A stretch of 64,000 nt of DNA from CAMLQK01 sp964654135 (GTDB lineage Bacteria; Patescibacteriota; Saccharimonadia; Saccharimonadales; UBA4665): positions 1 to 64,000 of the forward strand of contig CAZZHV010000001.1 of the NCBI GenBank assembly GCA_964654135.1, read 5' to 3'. Positions 61,201-64,000 of the stretch are shown one piece after another. How positions within the stretch are numbered: the first letter of the stretch is position 1; every line of letters starts with the position of its first letter. The notes beneath the pieces are model-generated. The model was given only the letters and a program-made list of their open reading frames with translations. It had not been told where the DNA came from and searched no databases. The position numbers and the translations under genes were made by a program.

Positions 61201-61761
61201 ATGAAAAAGGTTATCTTTGTTACCGGCAGTGACCGCAAAATTCGACATATGCGCGAAGCCTGTGAGTCATTTGGCATAACGGTCGATCAGCAGACTTTTG
61301 ATGTCGATGAGATACAGTCTCACGACCCAATAAAAATCTCGGAGCATAAAATTGCCGAGGCTTTTGCTCGTACGAGTGGCCAGCCGACAGTTATTAACGA
61401 TGCTTTTTGGAACATCCCTGCACTTAATGGCTTTCCCGGTGGCTACATGAAAGATGTTATCGAGTGGTTTGAGGCTCAGGATTGGCTGGATCTTATGGCG
61501 AATAAAACAGATCGCCGTATATGTTGCACAGAGACGCTTATTTATAAGGACGCTCACCAGACCAAAATGTTCACCAAGGACTATTGGTTTGAAATTATTA
61601 CAGGACCACCCCGAGGCGAAGGACTCTCTATGGAGCAAGTTGTATCGACCGATGGGGGCAAGCTTACAATCGCAGAAGAGCATGATAGTCCCGAGAGCTC
61701 GTATACAGTTAAAAAATACGTATGGCACGATTTCGCGGTCTGGTTTTCCACCCAAGAATAG
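61201..61761 (+). CDS. Ham1/RdgB-like non-canonical NTP pyrophosphatase
   Basis: A 186-residue protein. The N-terminal KKVIFVTGSDRKIRHMREAC matches the Ham1/ITPase start (T-G-N/S..K); ARTSGQPTVINDAFWNIPAL corresponds to the region with the catalytic Asp (usually DDSGL), and GFPGGYMKDV matches the PG-Y element. Such enzymes hydrolyse inosine and xanthosine triphosphates. The sequence is divergent (NDAFW instead of DDSGL), so substrate is uncertain. TACAAT lies 8 bases before the ATG with no Shine-Dalgarno, supporting this start. Confidence 0.65.
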   Translation: MKKVIFVTGSDRKIRHMREACESFGITVDQQTFDVDEIQSHDPIKISEHKIAEAFARTSGQPTVINDAFWNIPALNGFPGGYMKDVIEWFEAQDWLDLMANKTDRRICCTETLIYKDAHQTKMFTKDYWFEIITGPPRGEGLSMEQVVSTDGGKLTIAEEHDSPESSYTVKKYVWHDFAVWFSTQE

Positions 61762-61826
61762 CCATATTTATTTAGGCCACCAAGTAGTATAGTGATAATA
61801 CTGACTTGAAAGTGAGGAGTGATCTC

Positions 61827-62393
61827 ATGAAGCGAAAACTGGCATGGACATTCGGTGTAGTTGCACTTATTGTAACCGCCTTTGCGTTGTCAAAGTTTCC
61901 CTTACAAGAGAGTAAAACGCTCATATCTGCGCGTCATCAGCAAGAAATTCGCACATTGCATCCAAAGAGCGCGTGTCAGATATTTACGGCCGCAGCTGCC
62001 AAAACTATACTCCAGGGCCAGGTTAGGAGCGTTGACGTGCCGCCTGCGGGTCAAACATCCACCGAGGATATGCGAATTAGTTCATGCACCTACGAGGCAG
62101 CCAATACCGACTTATCGCTCACGGTGCGTGCCGCTTTGCATAGGAGTGCATACGAAACCAATACAATTGGCTTCCGGAGTACGCGAACTGCAGCCATAGA
62201 GCAGGGGCTAGACATACGTACAAGCATCAGCTCGCGCTATCATACCGCAGCCTATTATAACCCGACGTTTAAGCAGCTTAACGTGTTGCTGCACCATGGC
62301 CAATACTGGCTTATTATTCAGGCAGATACCGGCAGGGATGCAGCAGAACAGCTGGCCCAAGTATCTCTGAACCAGCTGCTACAAAGTCGATAA
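61827..62393 (+). CDS. Signal-anchored extracytoplasmic protein, unknown function
   Basis: A 188-residue protein with an N-terminal hydrophobic segment (WTFGVVALIVTAFALSKF) after KRK, a signal anchor or signal peptide without a lipobox. The rest is a soluble domain with two cysteines (SACQIF and SSCTYE) that could form a disulfide outside the cell. The arrangement, a conserved Cys near the start and a second in the following strand, recalls small actinobacterial lipoproteins, but I cannot name a family. GTGAGGAGTGA precedes the ATG; a TTG start at 61806 is less likely. Confidence 0.6.
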   Translation: MKRKLAWTFGVVALIVTAFALSKFPLQESKTLISARHQQEIRTLHPKSACQIFTAAAAKTILQGQVRSVDVPPAGQTSTEDMRISSCTYEAANTDLSLTVRAALHRSAYETNTIGFRSTRTAAIEQGLDIRTSISSRYHTAAYYNPTFKQLNVLLHHGQYWLIIQADTGRDAAEQLAQVSLNQLLQSR

Positions 62394-62397
62394 ATTG

Positions 62398-62934
62398 TTA
62401 TTTCTTGGCAGTGTGATTTGTGCGCGAGGTATGTGCCAAGTAACTTTCTCTAACTTGGAAAAGAAGATAAAGACCAACGCCGCTCCCGATAACTGTGCCC
62501 AAGAATGAGCCAAAACCGTTGTAGTCGGTAAAAATAGTTATAACGCCATACGCTATGTTAACAAGTGCTGCATAAAAGATAAGATCCCAACCAGATTTTT
62601 TGCGATCTTTTGTTGGCTGGAAGGCCATGAGATACATGATCGCCTCTGTCACCAGGGCAATGAGCGCCAACCAGACTCCAGCATTCATGCGAGTTGTTGC
62701 AACTTGCTCGCCACCGTACATACGGCTCATTTCATTTGCGTAGTTAATGAGATTATTGGCGACATGTGCCCAATGCCACAGTTCCCATGCGGCAATCAGG
62801 GTTAATGTACCAACTACGATACTAATGTAGGGAAGGTATTTGACTATAAGCTTCTTACCGTTTGGGGAAAGAGGCGGCAGTTTGCCAACAAATATATCCT
62901 GTAGATTTTTTTCGAGTGAACCAAGCGTTGCCAT
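62398..62934 (-). CDS. Small integral membrane protein, unknown function
   Basis: A 178-residue protein with four hydrophobic segments (YISIVVGTLTLIAAWEL, VWLALIALVTEAIMYLMAF, LIFYAALVNIAYGVITIF, FLGTVIGSGVGLYLLFQV) and a soluble N-terminus. No catalytic motif is visible. It converges with the preceding gene, the stops being 4 bases apart, and is divergent from mscS. I do not recognise a defined family. Confidence 0.65.
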   Translation of the reverse strand: MATLGSLEKNLQDIFVGKLPPLSPNGKKLIVKYLPYISIVVGTLTLIAAWELWHWAHVANNLINYANEMSRMYGGEQVATTRMNAGVWLALIALVTEAIMYLMAFQPTKDRKKSGWDLIFYAALVNIAYGVITIFTDYNGFGSFLGTVIGSGVGLYLLFQVRESYLAHTSRTNHTAKK

Positions 62935-63051
62935 AGTGGTTTTTCCTGCTTAAGTTGTATTCCCTTAATGTACGCTGAGGGTGGCAGCTTTGCAACCAAC
63001 CAATTTATAGGAGTCTTGCAAAATGACCCTCAAAACGGTTAAGGTTAAAGT

Positions 63052-63921
63052 ATGAACGATTTTTCTGAGAACTTGCAGCCTGTTCTGCATAACAAGCTCG
63101 TACACGTACTGCTGACAATAATCATTGCGCTGATATTGCAGCTGTTGGTCCGTGCGCCTATTGAGCGTATTGTTCGTCGGGCCATTCGCAGCCACAGGTA
63201 CACAAGCAAGGAAGAGGAGAAAAAGCGCGAGGACACGCTTATCACAGTATTCCATACCGCTGGTATGGTAATGATCTGGATTGTGACGCTTACAGTTGTC
63301 CTTTTTCAGCTCAAAGTTAATGTTGCCGGCCTACTAACAGGTGCTGGTGTGATCGGTGTATTCGTGAGCCTCGGAGCCCAGAGCACTATCCGCGACTTCT
63401 TGGCGGGTATTTTTATTATCATGGAAAATCAGTACCGTGTAGGCGATATTATTAACCTTAGCGCTGGCGTAACAGGGGGTGTTTCTGGCGTGGTAGAAGA
63501 TATTACCGTGCGCATCACAAAGCTACGCGACCTCGACGGTAACTTACATATCGTTACAAACGGCTCGGCTGGCGTTATTACAAATATGACGTTCCAGTTT
63601 GCCAACGTTAACATTGATATTCCTGTGTCTTATGCAAGCGATATCGATAAGATCAAAAAGATCATCAACGACGTCGGTATCGATCTTGCTGGCGACAAAG
63701 TCCTTGGTCATGATGTCGTAGAAGCTGTGCAATTTTTGCGCGTTGATCAGTTTGGCGACTCAGTTATTATCGTTAAAGCTTTTGGCAAAGTTAAAGCCGG
63801 TGCGCAGTGGGATGTTGCTGGTGAGTTCCGCAAGCGACTCAAAGAAGCCTTCGACAAGAAGGGGATTGATTTGCCATATCCTCAAGTTGTTGTACATCAA
63901 AGCAGCCGCCATCACAAATAA
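63052..63921 (+). CDS. mscS: MscS-family mechanosensitive channel
   Basis: A 289-residue membrane protein. Two or three N-terminal helices are followed by the pore-lining TM3 region with AGLLTGAGVIGVFVSLGAQ, and the beta domain start IIMENQYRVGDIINL, the family's most conserved part; the C-terminal alpha/beta domain is present. MscS channels release solutes during osmotic downshock. No Shine-Dalgarno is obvious; TTGCAA lies near 63016. Confidence 0.93.
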   Translation: MNDFSENLQPVLHNKLVHVLLTIIIALILQLLVRAPIERIVRRAIRSHRYTSKEEEKKREDTLITVFHTAGMVMIWIVTLTVVLFQLKVNVAGLLTGAGVIGVFVSLGAQSTIRDFLAGIFIIMENQYRVGDIINLSAGVTGGVSGVVEDITVRITKLRDLDGNLHIVTNGSAGVITNMTFQFANVNIDIPVSYASDIDKIKKIINDVGIDLAGDKVLGHDVVEAVQFLRVDQFGDSVIIVKAFGKVKAGAQWDVAGEFRKRLKEAFDKKGIDLPYPQVVVHQSSRHHK

Positions 63922-63932
63922 AGGAGACTTAT

Positions 63933-64000
63933 ATGAAAGCTATCTGGAAAGATACAGTTATTGCCGAGGCGCCGCAAGAAGATCTTATTTATATCGAACA
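63933..64000 (+). CDS. DUF427-domain protein, N-terminal fragment
   Basis: AAAGGAG lies before an ATG at 63933; the frame stays open to the window end. The 22 residues visible (KAIWKDTVIAEAPQEDLIYI) resemble the start of DUF427 proteins, which begin with a similar KA-W-G-VIAES pattern. It lies 11 bases after the mscS stop, probably in the same transcript. Confidence 0.55.
   Translation, partial: MKAIWKDTVIAEAPQEDLIYIE

Overview
The window looks like part of the chromosome of a Candidatus Saccharibacteria (TM7) or related Patescibacteria epibiont. Grounds: a reduced, core-heavy gene set; a four-domain ribosomal protein S1 and a shortened IF-2; a class I lysyl-tRNA synthetase; a cobalamin-dependent ribonucleotide reductase; a DUF5663 protein; and a block of giant secreted Thr/Ser/Gly-rich surface proteins, with almost no biosynthetic genes. 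The genetic code looks standard (nrdR ends in TGA). Core genes have intermediate base composition; three genes (47.1, 50.4 and 58.5 kb) are far GC-richer.

Layout. 0-0.4 kb: 23S 3' end, 5S rRNA and a terminator. 0.5-2.5 kb: zinc-ribbon protein, KGG stress protein, ImmA/IrrE-like metallopeptidase and ROK kinase. 2.6-6.2 kb: rpsA, infB, DUF5663 protein. 6.2-9.6 kb (minus): priA-def-fmt. 9.7-12 kb: winged-helix protein and rpsU-yqeY-adk-map. 12-18.4 kb: ftsA, ftsZ, nrdR, nrdJ. 18.5-22.3 kb: thioredoxin-fold protein, ileS behind an apparent ultrashort-stem T-box, rplU. 22.6-37.1 kb: three giant secreted proteins (about 1649, 1573 and 1465 aa) with shared modules and Kelch-like propellers. 37.1-43.4 kb: parA-parB, lepB (minus), LCP protein, polytopic membrane protein, HtrA protease. 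43.4-46.9 kb (minus): DUF475/TerC-like gene, rpmE, prfA, prmC. 46.9-51.6 kb: accessory segment with GC-rich gene A, a predicted clan CD (caspase-fold) cysteine protease and small partner, GC-rich gene B, a 100-N scaffold gap and a small ORF. 51.6-58.3 kb: rpsB, tsf, frr, uppS, rseP-like protease, CPBP protease, proS, greA. 58.4-59.6 kb: GC-rich gene C. 59.6-64 kb: class I lysS, Ham1-like pyrophosphatase, two unknown envelope proteins, mscS and the start of a DUF427 gene.

How the genes fit together. Most of the window is translation, replication restart, division and nucleotide reduction. The envelope genes (signal peptidase, LCP, HtrA, RseP-like, UppS, MscS and the giant proteins) fit a cell that lives attached to a host; LepB would process the signal peptides of the giant proteins.

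Most notable points: (1) at least nine genes have a sigma70-type -10 box only 6-10 nt before the start codon and no Shine-Dalgarno, suggesting widespread leaderless mRNAs; (2) an ileS T-box with the isoleucine specifier in a terminal loop; (3) three single-gene GC-rich units with actinobacterial-style codon use behind AT-rich promoters; (4) an intracellular caspase-fold protease with an uncharacterised partner; (5) modular, recombining giant surface proteins with 6 and 18 Kelch-like blades. No tRNA gene, CRISPR array, transposase or prophage was seen.
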